From Methanosarcinales archaeon (lineage in GTDB: Archaea > Halobacteriota > Methanosarcinia > Methanosarcinales > Methanogasteraceae): a stretch of 10,873 nt of DNA. The stretch is taken from contig JAUWGA010000046.1 of NCBI GenBank assembly GCA_030606635.1, positions 1-10,873 on the forward strand. The letters run 5' to 3'. Each line of letters opens with the position of its first letter. The first letter of the stretch is position 1. Under the pieces are notes generated by a model. That model did no database searches, had not been told where the DNA came from, and saw only the letters and a program-made list of their open reading frames with translations. The position numbers were made by a program, and so were the translations under genes. Shown piece by piece: positions 1 through 6,177 of the stretch.

Positions 1-308
1 GCGGTGATCTCCAGACTTCCGATCTGGAACGCCTCACCCTCGTGAAGCGTGCTGCCATAGCCCCAGTTGAGACCCGGACCGTGGAAGACCTCAGCACCAG
101 TTAGATTTGATAGCTCTCCTGATCCGATGACGTAGTCTTCGTTGCGGTGGGTCTCGAATACGTACCTGATCATCAGTTCTTCTCGCTCTGCTAACTCGAT
201 GTAAACGTCGCAGTCCCTCCGCGGGTCGATCACAGCCGCCTCGCCGCCCGAACCGATGAGGTATGAGTTGTGAGCCAGTCCAGCTGATTTGATTCGTTCA
301 AAGATCAT
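1..308 (-). CDS. MBL-fold metallohydrolase, 5' part (truncated by window edge)
   Basis: The first 102 residues of a protein whose 3' end lies outside the window. The N-terminus (NSYLIGSGGEAAVIDPRRD at about 14-32) is the opening strand pair of glyoxalase II / ETHE1 persulfide-dioxygenase-like metallo-beta-lactamase folds. The usual THxHxDH metal motif appears as ETHRNEDY (52-59): H54 and D58 remain, but the second and last His are N56 and Y59. That variant also occurs in relatives, often those with rhodanese domains, so it is a subfamily trait rather than a random lesion; metal binding is probably altered. The start is ATG at 308, with GAGGCGAT about 9 nt upstream. The family would fit sulfide or persulfide chemistry, but substrate is not determinable from this fragment. 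Confidence 0.8.
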   Translation of the reverse strand, partial: MIFERIKSAGLAHNSYLIGSGGEAAVIDPRRDCDVYIELAEREELMIRYVFETHRNEDYVIGSGELSNLTGAEVFHGPGLNWGYGSTLHEGEAFQIGSLEIT

Positions 309-347
309 CAGTGATCGCCTCGTTATTCTATCTCTTGGGGTGAGGTT

Positions 348-358
348 GGGTATATTGT
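348..358 (-). promoter_or_regulatory. TATA-like element upstream of the MBL-fold gene
   Basis: On the minus strand an ACAATATA run lies about 45 bp before the ATG at 308. That would place transcription start near 327 and give a short leader holding the GAGGCGAT ribosome site. The call rests on position and AT content only. Confidence 0.35.
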
Positions 359-377
359 TTTGCTCATTTCATGCAAA

Positions 378-540
378 GCTCGTGAATTCGTGAATGAGGG
401 TCGTGGGTCATGCGAGGGTAGGGGGCTACAGGGCAGTGATTCCGGAGATATATGGAAATGCCTATGTGACCGCGATATCTCGGGTAATTCTGGAGCCGGA
501 GGATGCGTTGAAGTATGGCTTTTCGACGAGGGTTGTGTGA
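378..540 (+). pseudogene. Remnant of proline racemase family C-terminus
   Basis: Read from 394 to the TGA at 538-540, the sequence gives VGGYRAVIPEIYGNAYVT followed by ILEPEDALKYGFS. This matches the C-terminal signature of the proline racemase / hydroxyproline epimerase / dehydratase family (typically V-G-x-Y-x-A-V-x-P-E-x-x-G-x-A-Y-x-T-G, then DPDDPxxxGF). Just upstream, in a different frame (about 378-399), AREFVNEG resembles the GEEFVNES block that precedes it in intact proteins. The usual IIGTxFxG stretch between the two blocks is missing. The catalytic Cys regions and the whole N-terminal domain are absent, since the neighbouring MBL-fold gene and its promoter occupy that space. I read this as a dead fragment with a frameshift and small deletion. 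Family assignment is by eye. Confidence 0.65.
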
Positions 541-652
541 GGGCTGGGTCAGAGCTTTTCTGCTTATTGGTGGGTTGTGCAGGGGTTGAAACGCTGGGGC
601 GGGCGGTCTTAAGGTGATACGAGTCCTGACCATCGCCGCCAACGCCCGCACT

Positions 653-1540
653 TCACTCATGCGCCGCCCCCACAGCCCCCACCCCACTGACCATCAGCGC
701 ACCCACCAATATCAGCCCGCCGCCCACCAGCACACTTGACGTGATCGGCTGGCTCAGGATGATTGCGGCAAAGACCACAGCGCTTGCGGGCTCCAGGAGC
801 GCGATGATGCTCGCATTCTGGGCTCTGACATACGCAAGACCACTGAAGTAAAGCGTTAGACCCGCAGCTGTTGGAAGAAGACCCAGAAGTATGAGCAGAT
901 GCAGGTTGTCCAGCAGTACTCCGGATGATATGGCGGTGGAATAGGGCAGGAAGATGACCAGTGTTATGATTATCGCCCACGCTGCCTGTGCCGTCCCTGT
1001 GTAATAGCTTTTCAGATATCTGGAGGTGAGGATCATGCAGGCGTAGAGCAGACCCGCGATCAGTCCGCACAAAAGCCCGATCGCATACATGCTGCCCATA
1101 TCCTGGAAGACTGCACCGGGCTGGATTACGAGAATGACCCCTGCCATTGACAGTACGAGCGCGGATAGGCTGCGTCTGGTGATGGATTCATTTAATAGGA
1201 GGGGTGAGAGGAGGGTGACATAGATCGGGGCGGTGTAGAGCAGGAGTACGGCAATTGCGACCGTTGTATACTTAACAGAGATGAAATATGAGAGCATCGT
1301 TCCCGCCTGTAAGATGCCCAGCAGGAAGATGTGCCGCTTGTTCTCCTTAAGACGCAGTTCAGCAAGCCTGCCGCAACATGCGAAGAAGATTGCGATCGCG
1401 GTAATCCCGAAGAGCAGCCGGTAGAAGATGATGGAACCAATGGGCATCCGGTCTACGAGGCTTACGAAGATGCCGATTGTGCCGAAGAGGATGGCTGCGG
1501 ATGCGACCTCTATGCGACCTTTGAGGGGTGGGGAGGGCAT
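653..1540 (-). CDS. EamA/DMT-superfamily permease
   Basis: A 295-residue, very hydrophobic protein with about ten predicted membrane segments in two EamA repeats (roughly residues 10-137 and 153-285). The repeats close with matching blocks: YTAPIYVTLLSPLLLNE in the first and LLEPASAVVFAAIILSQPI in the second. The family exports or imports small metabolites such as amino acids or nucleosides in the cytoplasmic membrane; the substrate cannot be inferred here. The ATG at 1540 has no clear Shine-Dalgarno site, so the mRNA may be leaderless or poorly initiated. It lies downstream of the left operon with a 125-bp gap and seems functionally unrelated to it. The length is normal and I see no damage. 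Confidence 0.9.
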   Translation of the reverse strand: MPSPPLKGRIEVASAAILFGTIGIFVSLVDRMPIGSIIFYRLLFGITAIAIFFACCGRLAELRLKENKRHIFLLGILQAGTMLSYFISVKYTTVAIAVLLLYTAPIYVTLLSPLLLNESITRRSLSALVLSMAGVILVIQPGAVFQDMGSMYAIGLLCGLIAGLLYACMILTSRYLKSYYTGTAQAAWAIIITLVIFLPYSTAISSGVLLDNLHLLILLGLLPTAAGLTLYFSGLAYVRAQNASIIALLEPASAVVFAAIILSQPITSSVLVGGGLILVGALMVSGVGAVGAAHE

Positions 1541-1594
1541 TATGATGTTTTAATGGAATCGTCCCGGTATCTAGATGGATGGCATATCGGTTAT

Positions 1595-1627
1595 GTGGAT
1601 GTGATCAACGAACCGCTAAACATCCAC
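1595..1627. other. 8-bp inverted repeat between left operon and permease gene
   Basis: GTGGATGT (1595-1602) is perfectly complementary to ACATCCAC (1620-1627) across a 17-nt loop, about 40 bp past the stop of the rhodanese-ferritin gene. No T-tract follows on the minus strand, so it is not a clear terminator. It could be an mRNA-end hairpin or an operator for the permease gene. Confidence 0.35.
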
Positions 1628-1665
1628 CCAGCACTCTTTAAAATACTCAGTCGAACTTTATCCTC

Positions 1666-2544
1666 TCAAAGATCAGCGCCTGTACTATCGCGTCCCTCTA
1701 TCTCCCGGAGCAAGAGGTTGATATGCCCCTTCTCTTCTCCTGCAAGTTCGTGGAGCAGATTCCTGGTTTTATGATCATCGACTGTATCTGCAACCCTTTT
1801 GTAGAAATCATAAGCCGCATACTCCTTCTCAAGACCAATCTCGAGAGCTTCAAGGTCGTCCATAAACTCCGGATCCCCTATCTTTACCAGTTCCTCATTG
1901 ATCCTAATGCCGCCTTCCATATATATGGTGGAGAGTTCCGCCCTTAACTGGTCGAGCGATGGTAACTCATCAGCAGCACCGAGAAGCGACTTCATCTCCC
2001 AGAGCAACTGGTTATACCGCATATACAGTCTCTGCAGATGCGTATCTTCCATCGCAACAAGTCTCTTGAATACCTGCGCCGCTTTCTCGTCTTTGACCAG
2101 CCTTTGCGCCCTTGTGTAGAAATCAAGTGCGCCCCTCTCGAACATGAGCGCAACTATCAGCACGTCAAAAGTCTCCTCGCCCCCCGATATCAGTTTATCT
2201 TCGGTAGTTCCCTTGACGACCTCGTAGTCCCATTTACGGATCCCTCCGTTGAGATTGTAGACATTCTCAAATCCGAGACCGCAGAGGTGGATGCTTGCGG
2301 CCATGCTCCTGTGCCCGGAGCGGCAGTACGAAATGATCCCCCGGTCCTTGTCAAGTTCGCCGTACCTGTACTCAAGTTCCCCAAGCGGGATTAATTTCGC
2401 TCCGGGGATGTGCCCTGCCTCATATTCACGGGGTTGTCTCACGTCCAGCAGTTGAAATGCGCCTAACGCATCGCTATCAAGGATCTTTTTAGCTTCCTGG
2501 GATGTAAGTCTCTTTATTTCGTCGATGGAACAGTTCAGTTTCAT
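1666..2544 (-). CDS. Rhodanese-ferritin-like (rubrerythrin-type di-iron) fusion protein
   Basis: 292 residues in two domains. Residues 5-110 are a single-domain rhodanese: LLDVRQPREYEAGHIPGA at 32-49, and the active loop CRSGHRS at 74-80 with catalytic C74, which would carry a persulfide. Residues 122-285 are a four-helix ferritin-like domain with two copies of the rubrerythrin di-iron pattern: E136 with FY at 142-143, then E166xxH169; E241 with FY at 247-248, then E271xxH274. The set of metal ligands therefore looks complete. Its ATG overlaps the ferritin stop (ATGA), so translation is probably coupled; no separate ribosome site is obvious. It is the last gene of the left operon. Such fusions occur in anaerobes, but their reaction is not established; sulfane-sulfur or peroxide handling is an inference. 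Confidence 0.88.
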   Translation of the reverse strand: MKLNCSIDEIKRLTSQEAKKILDSDALGAFQLLDVRQPREYEAGHIPGAKLIPLGELEYRYGELDKDRGIISYCRSGHRSMAASIHLCGLGFENVYNLNGGIRKWDYEVVKGTTEDKLISGGEETFDVLIVALMFERGALDFYTRAQRLVKDEKAAQVFKRLVAMEDTHLQRLYMRYNQLLWEMKSLLGAADELPSLDQLRAELSTIYMEGGIRINEELVKIGDPEFMDDLEALEIGLEKEYAAYDFYKRVADTVDDHKTRNLLHELAGEEKGHINLLLREIEGRDSTGADL

Positions 2545-3056
2545 GTGTCAGACGCCGCAGGAGGTGCAAATACCCGTGCTGCGAGTTCCCGATCAAGCAT
2601 GAGGAGTCCGTTACCGTCCTCTCCGACGATCTTTAACCTGGTGATGATATCGTTGTCATTCCCCTCCTCCTCGATCTGTTCGGTTATGAACCACTGGAGG
2701 AAGATGTTTGTGGCGTGATCCTTCTCCGCAATCGCCAGGTCCACGAGATCGTTGATGCATCCTGTGATGAATCTCTCGTGCGTAAGGGTCTTTTCAAACA
2801 TATCAAGCTGCGACTCAAACTCTGTCGCAGGCTCTTTTATCGCAGCAAGCAACACCTGCCCGCCCTGGTCATTGATGTAGTCATAGATCTTCATCGCGTG
2901 TGACATCTCCTCCTGATACTGGACCATGAACCAGTTGGCAAAGCCTTTCAGCCCGGTGTACGTGCTGCAGGCAGACATCGACATGTAGAGATACGCTGAA
3001 TAGATCTCGTTGTTGATCTGTTCATTCAGGCGTTCCATCATCGTTTCGCTTAACAT
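2541..3056 (-). CDS. ftn: Non-heme ferritin (bacterial FtnA type)
   Basis: 171 residues when started at the ATG at 3056, which gives the classic MLSETMMERLNEQIN N-terminus. All ferroxidase-centre residues fall at E. coli FtnA numbering: E17, E50, H53, E94, Q127, E130. It should assemble as a 24-subunit cytoplasmic shell that oxidises Fe(II) and stores iron, limiting Fenton chemistry. A longer frame from 3095 exists, but it would overlap the upstream gene by 25 bp and add 13 non-family residues. The chosen start has GGAAGTG about 5 nt upstream and a 14-bp gap from the superoxide reductase stop. It is the fourth gene of the left operon. A 20-bp piece of its sequence (2934-2953) recurs exactly at 5826-5845. 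Confidence 0.95.
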   Translation of the reverse strand: MLSETMMERLNEQINNEIYSAYLYMSMSACSTYTGLKGFANWFMVQYQEEMSHAMKIYDYINDQGGQVLLAAIKEPATEFESQLDMFEKTLTHERFITGCINDLVDLAIAEKDHATNIFLQWFITEQIEEEGNDNDIITRLKIVGEDGNGLLMLDRELAARVFAPPAASDT

Positions 3057-3070
3057 GATTACACTTCCAT

Positions 3071-3418
3071 CTACAGTTCTACGCAGTTCTCCCATACACC
3101 GTGGATGTTGCAGTAAGCCAGTGCACAGAAAGCCTTGAACTCGGGAGCGGGCACCTGAAATCTGGCATTCGGGTTGGTGTATCCGGGAGCAAAATCTGTC
3201 CTGCCGAGATCAACTACCTGCCCGTCCTTCTTTACTCCATACAGTTCTACCCATGCGATGTGATGCTCCACGGTGTTTGGGTGTGGCACATCCTTACCAA
3301 CAACCACCCGGACAACATCCACATCGCCTTCTCCACGCCCCTTACCAATCTCAATTGTTGGGACATGCTTCTCCCTACCTTCAGCTTCTCTTCCTTTCAG
3401 TATCTCATCAAATTTCAT
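3071..3418 (-). CDS. Superoxide reductase (neelaredoxin, 1Fe class)
   Basis: 115 residues, the normal size for a neelaredoxin. The Fe(His)4Cys site is complete: H18 in EKHVP, H46 in HPN, H52 in EHHIAW, and C103 and H106 in CNIHG. The catalytic E16-K17 pair next to H18 is present. The enzyme reduces superoxide to peroxide in the cytoplasm without producing oxygen, using electrons usually delivered by rubredoxin. There is no N-terminal desulforedoxin domain. The ATG at 3418 follows GAGGTGAT at a good distance. It sits between the flavodoxin and ferritin genes in the left operon; the right operon encodes a second, divergent copy. Confidence 0.96.
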   Translation of the reverse strand: MKFDEILKGREAEGREKHVPTIEIGKGRGEGDVDVVRVVVGKDVPHPNTVEHHIAWVELYGVKKDGQVVDLGRTDFAPGYTNPNARFQVPAPEFKAFCALAYCNIHGVWENCVEL

Positions 3419-3454
3419 TTTTAATCACCTCGTTTGGGTTGAGTGTGATCAACA

Positions 3455-3910
3455 TCACTTCTCAAGCATATTTCCTGCGATCTCCGCGCCATACTTCCGG
3501 CATTCATCCAGCGTGGGACCTGCTGGTTTTCCGAGTATCCGCAGAACCTCCATCTGCTCCATGTTGCAGGGCTTAAGCACCCGCTTGAGCGTCTTTGGAG
3601 CTTCTCCACTGTGCCCATAAGCTCCAAAGGTTGCGCAGACCTTTCCCTCCATGTTGACATCTTGTAACATATCTACAAGTGTTACTATCGCAGGAACCGG
3701 TTTTCGGTTGTAGGTGGGTGAGCCTATCGCGACTCCCTGTGCACCTGTGATCTCTGCAACGATCTCTTCCTTTGATATGTCTGCCACATTTAAGACAACG
3801 GTATCAACGCCTTCGTCCCGTGCTCCGCTCTCAATTCCTTCTGCAACAGCTTTGGTATTGTTCGTCCCTGTCCCGTAGACGATTACGAGTTTTGGTTTTG
3901 GGTCTGCCAT
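3455..3910 (-). CDS. Orphan flavodoxin (FprA C-terminal-domain type)
   Basis: 151 residues forming a single flavodoxin domain. The FMN phosphate loop is YGTGTNNT (about 12-19), followed by the flavin-contacting loops SPTYNRKP and FGAYGHSGE. These loops and the overall pattern resemble the C-terminal half of F420H2 oxidases / flavodiiron proteins (FprA) more than free bacterial flavodoxins, yet no di-iron beta-lactamase half is attached. It is probably a one- or two-electron carrier to the neighbouring superoxide reductase or ferritin; the partner is inferred from context only. The start ATG at 3910 has a strong AGGAGGTG site 6 nt upstream. It is the second gene of the left operon. Confidence 0.92.
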   Translation of the reverse strand: MADPKPKLVIVYGTGTNNTKAVAEGIESGARDEGVDTVVLNVADISKEEIVAEITGAQGVAIGSPTYNRKPVPAIVTLVDMLQDVNMEGKVCATFGAYGHSGEAPKTLKRVLKPCNMEQMEVLRILGKPAGPTLDECRKYGAEIAGNMLEK

Positions 3911-3961
3911 GGTTCTGCACCTCCTATTCTTTCTGCCTAAAAAATGAGAGGGTTCCCGCGC

Positions 3962-4258
3962 CTAAGCGAGGGAACACCTGGAGAGTATCGCTGACGCAAC
4001 TGCCGATGCATCTCCGAGTGGAAAGTCATCGGTGTTGAGCGCCTCTGCAAGTTCATCGAAATGCGTCTCTTTGCCGCCGACCCTGCATGCCATCATGGTT
4101 CCATGCGGGAAGAGGTTTGCAAGCTCGTTCTTGTCCTTCACAGGGAACTTGACTGCTGCATCTTTCAGCATCTCAACGATCTCCATCTTGAGTTCCTCGA
4201 TCTCGCCAATTCTGCCCTGCGTTGCTGCATCGTGTGCAAGTTTATGTTCTTCTGCCAT
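3962..4258 (-). CDS. MTH865-family protein
   Basis: 98 residues from the ATG at 4258. The C-terminal two thirds match the MTH865-like family by pattern: a helical MEIVEMLKDAAVKFPV segment (25-40), LFPHGTMMACRVGGKE (49-64), then LNTDDFPLGDASAVASAIL (74-92). The Methanothermobacter MTH865 structure has an EF-hand-like helical fold; no function is established. The N-terminal 20 residues are extra and unfamiliar. A TTG frame opens 24 bp further upstream, but AAGGTGGTC ends only 3 nt before the ATG and favours the shorter form. As first gene of the left operon, about 50 bp ahead of the flavodoxin gene, it may have a role in redox stress; that is inference. Confidence 0.8.
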   Translation of the reverse strand: MAEEHKLAHDAATQGRIGEIEELKMEIVEMLKDAAVKFPVKDKNELANLFPHGTMMACRVGGKETHFDELAEALNTDDFPLGDASAVASAILSRCSLA

Positions 4259-4395
4259 TTTGACCACCTTGCTGGTACTCAATTATCTGATCTGTAATAA
4301 GCGTTTTGGTGGCTTATTCGCGCATCACAATCGATATCGGGCGGCTGTTTTGCGAATATCGTCTTAAATCCATCAATTCTTGACGATATTCGAAC
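4254..4395. repeat. Direct repeat copy 1: control region of the left operon
   Basis: 142 bp that recur in the same orientation at 5843-5986, with about 12-13 substitutions and a 2-nt indel (about 90% identity by eye). The last 60 bp, which hold the inverted repeat, differ at only one base. This copy includes the ATG and ribosome site of the MTH865-family gene and a TATA-like TTATTA (minus strand, 4295-4300) about 40 bp upstream of it. Together with copy 2 it brackets the helicase gene. Confidence 0.93.
4295..4300 (-). promoter_or_regulatory. TATA-like box of the left operon
   Basis: TTATTA on the minus strand, 37 bp before the ATG at 4258. It predicts a transcript start near 4272 and a leader of about 14 nt holding AAGGTGG. 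In repeat copy 2, which drives no MTH865 gene, the same place reads TTACCA, as expected if the box decayed there once it was unused. Confidence 0.45.
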
Positions 4396-4405
4396 TAAAA
4401 CAGCC
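4343..4405. promoter_or_regulatory. Long inverted repeat (candidate operator or small mobile-element relic), copy 1
   Basis: CGAATATCGTC (4353-4363) is perfectly inverted as GACGATATTCG (4382-4392) around an 18-bp spacer. The arms extend outward by GGCTGTTTT (4343-4351) and AAAACAGCC (4397-4405), giving 20 paired bases per side. It lies about 50 bp upstream of the left operon's TATA-like box and directly behind the helicase stop codon. It could be a regulator site, a hairpin ending the helicase mRNA, or a MITE-like element. Confidence 0.7.
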
Positions 4406-4414
4406 CCCTTTTTT

Positions 4415-5725
4415 TCATTTGCTCCCTTCAGCAACCACCATCTTTAGCAAAGCAGCAGCCACTTCTGAAGAAGTATAATCTTCCTGAACAAGTTTTTCAA
4501 CCAAATTATTACATTTTCCCAGATGCCCGGCATCAATAATCCCTTTAACTTTTTCTAAAAGCAAGTTCGTCCTGATCTCTTCGACATCACTGACGGAAGG
4601 AACTTTCTGAGCTATAATTTTAGTTTTTGTGAATCTTTGTATCTGCCTTATCCTATATGCCTCCTTGCCGATCACAAATGTAAATGCATACCCCGCTTTT
4701 CCTGCCCTGGCGGTTCTTCCGATTCTATGTACATAATATTCATCATCAGTAGGTATGTCATAGTTAAACACTGCGTCTGTAGCCCCTACATCGATTCCCC
4801 GGGCTGCCACATCAGTTGCCACTACAATATCAATCTCCCCCCTTCTGAATTTAGACATGACGCTGTCTCTTTGATTCTGCTGCAGCCCCCCATGCAGCCC
4901 CTCAGCCAGATATCCTCTTGCCTTGAGGCTTTCAACCAATTCATCCACACGTCTTTTTGTATTACAAAAGACCAGCGACAATTTCAGATTGTAAAGATCG
5001 ATTAAACGAGACAGGGCCTCTGTTTTTGCTTGCTGCTTGACTTCAACAAAAAATTGTTCGACATCGGGAACAGTCATCTCCCTATGTACCAATTTTATCA
5101 GTTGTGGGTCTTTCTGATATCGTTTAGTTAATTTTAAAATGGCCTTTGACATGGTTGCAGAGAAGAGGATGGTCTGCCTTTTCTCCGGGATTTTCTTAAC
5201 AACAGTTTCAATGTCGTCTCTAAATCCCATGTCCAGCATTTCATCTGCTTCATCCAGTATGATTATCTTTACGCCATCCATTTTCAAAGTGCGGCGGTTT
5301 AAATGATCCATGACGCGGCCAGGAGTGCCGATAACAATCTGCACACCTTCTCTTAATGCTTTAATCTGGCGTCCTATAGGCTGTCCACCATAAACGGGCA
5401 AAATCCTGATGCGTTTTTTATACTTTGAAAGATTTTTCAGTTCTTCTGATACCTGAATTGCCAGCTCTCTTGTGGGGCATAAAATTACCGCCTGCAATCC
5501 CTTATTTTTCGGATCTATCCTCTCCAAAGTTGCAATTCCGAAAGCTGCAGTCTTCCCTGTACCTGTTTGCGCCTGTCCAATCACATCTTTTCCATCCAAC
5601 ATATATGGAATGGATCGATTCTGAATCGTGGTGGGCTCTTCAAAACCCATATCTGCAATTGCCTGATGCATCTCTTTTGATAAATGCAAATCTTCAAATC
5701 CTGAATTTTCCATGTTATTTTCCAT
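4415..5725 (-). CDS. DEAD-box RNA helicase (DeaD/CshA type)
   Basis: 436 residues with every core motif: Q-motif with Q35, motif I AQTGTGKT (52-59), Ia PTRELA (84-89), Ib TPGRV, II DEAD (158-161), III SAT (189-191), V ATDVAARGID, VI HRIGRTARAG (333-342). A helical C-terminal extension of about 75 residues follows the core; the RNA-binding DbpA domain of longer DeaD proteins is absent. It should be an ATP-dependent cytoplasmic RNA unwinder, in this family often linked to cold or stress and to mRNA or ribosome remodelling. The ATG at 5725 follows AAAGGAGATT. The gene is clearly more AT-rich than its neighbours, with many AAA and ATT codons, and is bracketed by direct repeats, so recent arrival is likely. 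It does not appear to be co-transcribed with the redox genes by design. Confidence 0.97.
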   Translation of the reverse strand: MENNMENSGFEDLHLSKEMHQAIADMGFEEPTTIQNRSIPYMLDGKDVIGQAQTGTGKTAAFGIATLERIDPKNKGLQAVILCPTRELAIQVSEELKNLSKYKKRIRILPVYGGQPIGRQIKALREGVQIVIGTPGRVMDHLNRRTLKMDGVKIIILDEADEMLDMGFRDDIETVVKKIPEKRQTILFSATMSKAILKLTKRYQKDPQLIKLVHREMTVPDVEQFFVEVKQQAKTEALSRLIDLYNLKLSLVFCNTKRRVDELVESLKARGYLAEGLHGGLQQNQRDSVMSKFRRGEIDIVVATDVAARGIDVGATDAVFNYDIPTDDEYYVHRIGRTARAGKAGYAFTFVIGKEAYRIRQIQRFTKTKIIAQKVPSVSDVEEIRTNLLLEKVKGIIDAGHLGKCNNLVEKLVQEDYTSSEVAAALLKMVVAEGSK

Positions 5726-5842
5726 GTTTAATCTCCTTTACTTTCATTTGTTTGTTACCTTACTTAACTCTGACACAAGTGGATTTTTCGGGTTCTGACG
5801 TTTTCCGATGGTCGCTAACGGTCAGGTTGGCAAAGCCTTTCA
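5726..5842. other. Helicase upstream region with ferritin-derived 20-mer
   Basis: About 117 bp between the helicase start and repeat copy 2. It holds the helicase ribosome site (AAAGGAG, minus strand) but no convincing TATA box. At 5826-5845 it carries a 20-bp exact copy of ferritin-gene bases 2934-2953 in the same orientation, running into the first 3 bp of repeat copy 2. Confidence 0.6.
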
Positions 5843-5986
5843 GCCATTTTGACTACCTTGCCGGTACTCAGTTTTATCTGATATGTGGTAAGAGTTTCGG
5901 TGGATTATTCGCACATCACACTCGATATCGGGCGGCTGTTTTGCGAACATCGTCTTAAATCCATCAATTCTTGACGATATTCGAAC
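5843..5986. repeat. Direct repeat copy 2: control region next to the right operon
   Basis: 144 bp matching 4254-4395. Read on the minus strand it still has the ATG-GCT-GAA start of the MTH865-family gene, but diverges after codon 3 and hits a stop seven codons later, so no gene is encoded. The inverted repeat is kept with one mismatch (5944-5954 against 5973-5983). Homology stops at 5986, immediately before the TATA-like box of the right operon. Confidence 0.93.
5944..5983. promoter_or_regulatory. Inverted repeat, copy 2 (candidate operator of right operon)
   Basis: CGAACATCGTC and GACGATATTCG around the same 18-bp spacer as in copy 1, ending 9 bp before the TATA-like box at 5993. That position suits a transcription regulator acting on the right operon. 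The outer arm extension seen in copy 1 is absent on the right side here. Confidence 0.55.
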
Positions 5987-5992
5987 GATAAG

Positions 5993-6000
5993 TTTTTAAA
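5993..6000 (+). promoter_or_regulatory. TATA-like box of the right operon
   Basis: TTTTTAAA in an AT-rich patch. It predicts transcription start near 6020-6025 and therefore a leader of roughly 155 nt before the first gene, which is long for an archaeal mRNA. Confidence 0.55.
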
Positions 6001-6020
6001 GCTGTATTGTAAAGGGGGGG

Positions 6021-6177
6021 TGAAGCGCGCTTAAAGCGCACTGATTTGCACGCATCAGGATGTTTGACCGCTGACATGAGCGTAATGGATCGTCCGAAGC
6101 GGTCCATCGACACCACCGCCAGCAGGGCGGGATGTTATTCCTTAAACATCCTGTAACACACAGAGGAGGTGTTGTAA
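6021..6177 (+). ncRNA. Structured 5' leader of the redox operon (candidate cis-regulatory RNA)
   Basis: An outer helix can form between CAGGATGTTTGA (6056-6067) and TTAAACATCCTG (6142-6153), 12 pairs with one G-U. It encloses three hairpins: 6069-6072/6079-6082 (4 bp), 6085-6092/6100-6107 (8 bp, one G-U, 7-nt loop) and 6116-6120/6126-6130 (5 G-C pairs, 5-nt loop). A competing hairpin, 6128-6136/6145-6153 (9 pairs, one G-U), would break the outer helix and the third hairpin. CACCACC at 6111-6117 could pair with six of seven bases of the ribosome site GGAGGTG (6165-6171). I recognise no known riboswitch class. Folding was done by eye. Confidence 0.5.

Noticed and set aside
360..617. 85-codon open frame on the plus strand from a TTG
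   Set aside because: It lacks a ribosome site and resembles no family beyond the short EFVNEG block; the adjacent frame holds the proline racemase signature, so the region is better explained as a pseudogene.
1595..1627. Terminator of the left operon
   Set aside because: The 8-bp stem has a 17-nt loop and no following T-tract on the transcribed strand, so only an unassigned inverted repeat is reported.
3057..3095. Longer ferritin start adding 13 residues
   Set aside because: It overlaps the superoxide reductase gene and adds residues absent from ferritins; the internal ATG gives exact FtnA numbering of the iron ligands.
4302..4369. Plus-strand open frame shared by both repeat copies, with some third-position changes
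   Set aside because: The short stretch ending AAVLR-x-SS resembles no protein I know, lacks a start and ribosome site, and the region is better explained as promoter DNA.
6021..6177. Leader as a known FMN, cobalamin or thiamine riboswitch, or a C/D box RNA
   Set aside because: I find none of the conserved cores of those riboswitches, and the CTGA and TGA-like boxes are not in proper C/D order or spacing.
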